A DNA stretch of 64,000 nucleotides, from NCBI GenBank assembly GCA_018398765.1, contig JAHBMJ010003402.1, positions 1 to 64,000 on the forward strand, in the 5' to 3' direction. The notes beneath the pieces are model-generated. The model was not told the origin of the DNA, did not search any database, and was given only the letters and a program-made list of their open reading frames with translations. Below, in pieces: positions 63,863 through 64,000 of the stretch. Position 1 is the first letter of the stretch. The number at the start of each line of letters is the position of its first letter. The position numbers were made by a program, and so were the translations under genes. Origin of the DNA: Chromera velia. Taxonomy: Eukaryota > Sar > Chromeraceae.

Positions 63863-64000
63863 CAGAAGGACAAATTAACAAAAAAGAGATGGGGTGCGGA
63901 TCTGATTTCGACCGGCCATCAGGACAGAGGAAAAGACCTGCTAGCTCATTTGGGTTCTCTGGGCTGTTTTGCTGTTTTTCTTTTACTGGTAGCATGAGGT
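63863..64000. other. Window end, no feature
   Basis: Short 3' flank of the small membrane protein gene. Nothing further is visible. Confidence 0.5.

Overview
The window looks like nuclear DNA of a photosynthetic alveolate, most probably a chromerid such as Chromera velia; the species name is inference. Supporting signs: intron-rich genes with GT-AG introns ending almost always in TGCAG; a gene with a bipartite plastid leader (signal peptide, then a transit peptide starting with Phe); a BBSome gene, implying a flagellated stage; a CCCH protein whose linker reads ELRQKPDLKK; many TGCATGCA motifs; and abundant microsatellites with AT-rich islands of decayed transposons.

Layout. 1-2.3 kb: low-complexity DNA and an AT-rich island. 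2.3-10.4 kb (minus): BBS2, a core BBSome subunit, 16 exons resolved. 10.9-11.8 kb (plus): a two-exon plastid DUF4079 membrane protein, head to head with BBS2. 11.8-15.4 kb: gene-free, partly AT-rich, with a decayed retroelement tail and a hAT-like MITE. 15.4-24.5 kb (minus): a greatly enlarged CDC50/LEM3 flippase subunit gene. 25.5-32.6 kb (plus): a 2,089-residue protein with two CCCH zinc fingers, six PPG-hydrophobic motifs and a T1/BTB-like domain, head to head with CDC50. 32.6-44.3 kb: gene-free and rich in polypyrimidine/polypurine tracts. 44.3-58.3 kb: a nested transposon graveyard containing a LINE split by a 5.7-kb insert bounded by 0.62-kb direct repeats, which itself contains a palindrome-bounded element. 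58.4-62.2 kb (minus) and 62.7-63.9 kb (plus): a head-to-head pair of orphan genes, a large secreted or membrane-anchored protein and a small two-helix membrane protein.

The six genes form three divergent pairs, each with a 0.5-1.0 kb shared upstream region. They do not form one pathway: the recognisable roles are ciliary trafficking (BBS2), plastid membrane (DUF4079), phospholipid flipping (CDC50) and probable post-transcriptional control (CCCH protein). Gene models were built by hand from splice signals, reading-phase continuity and remembered family sequences. No search was run. Exons of BBS2 (3' end) and CDC50 (at least two internal) remain unplaced.
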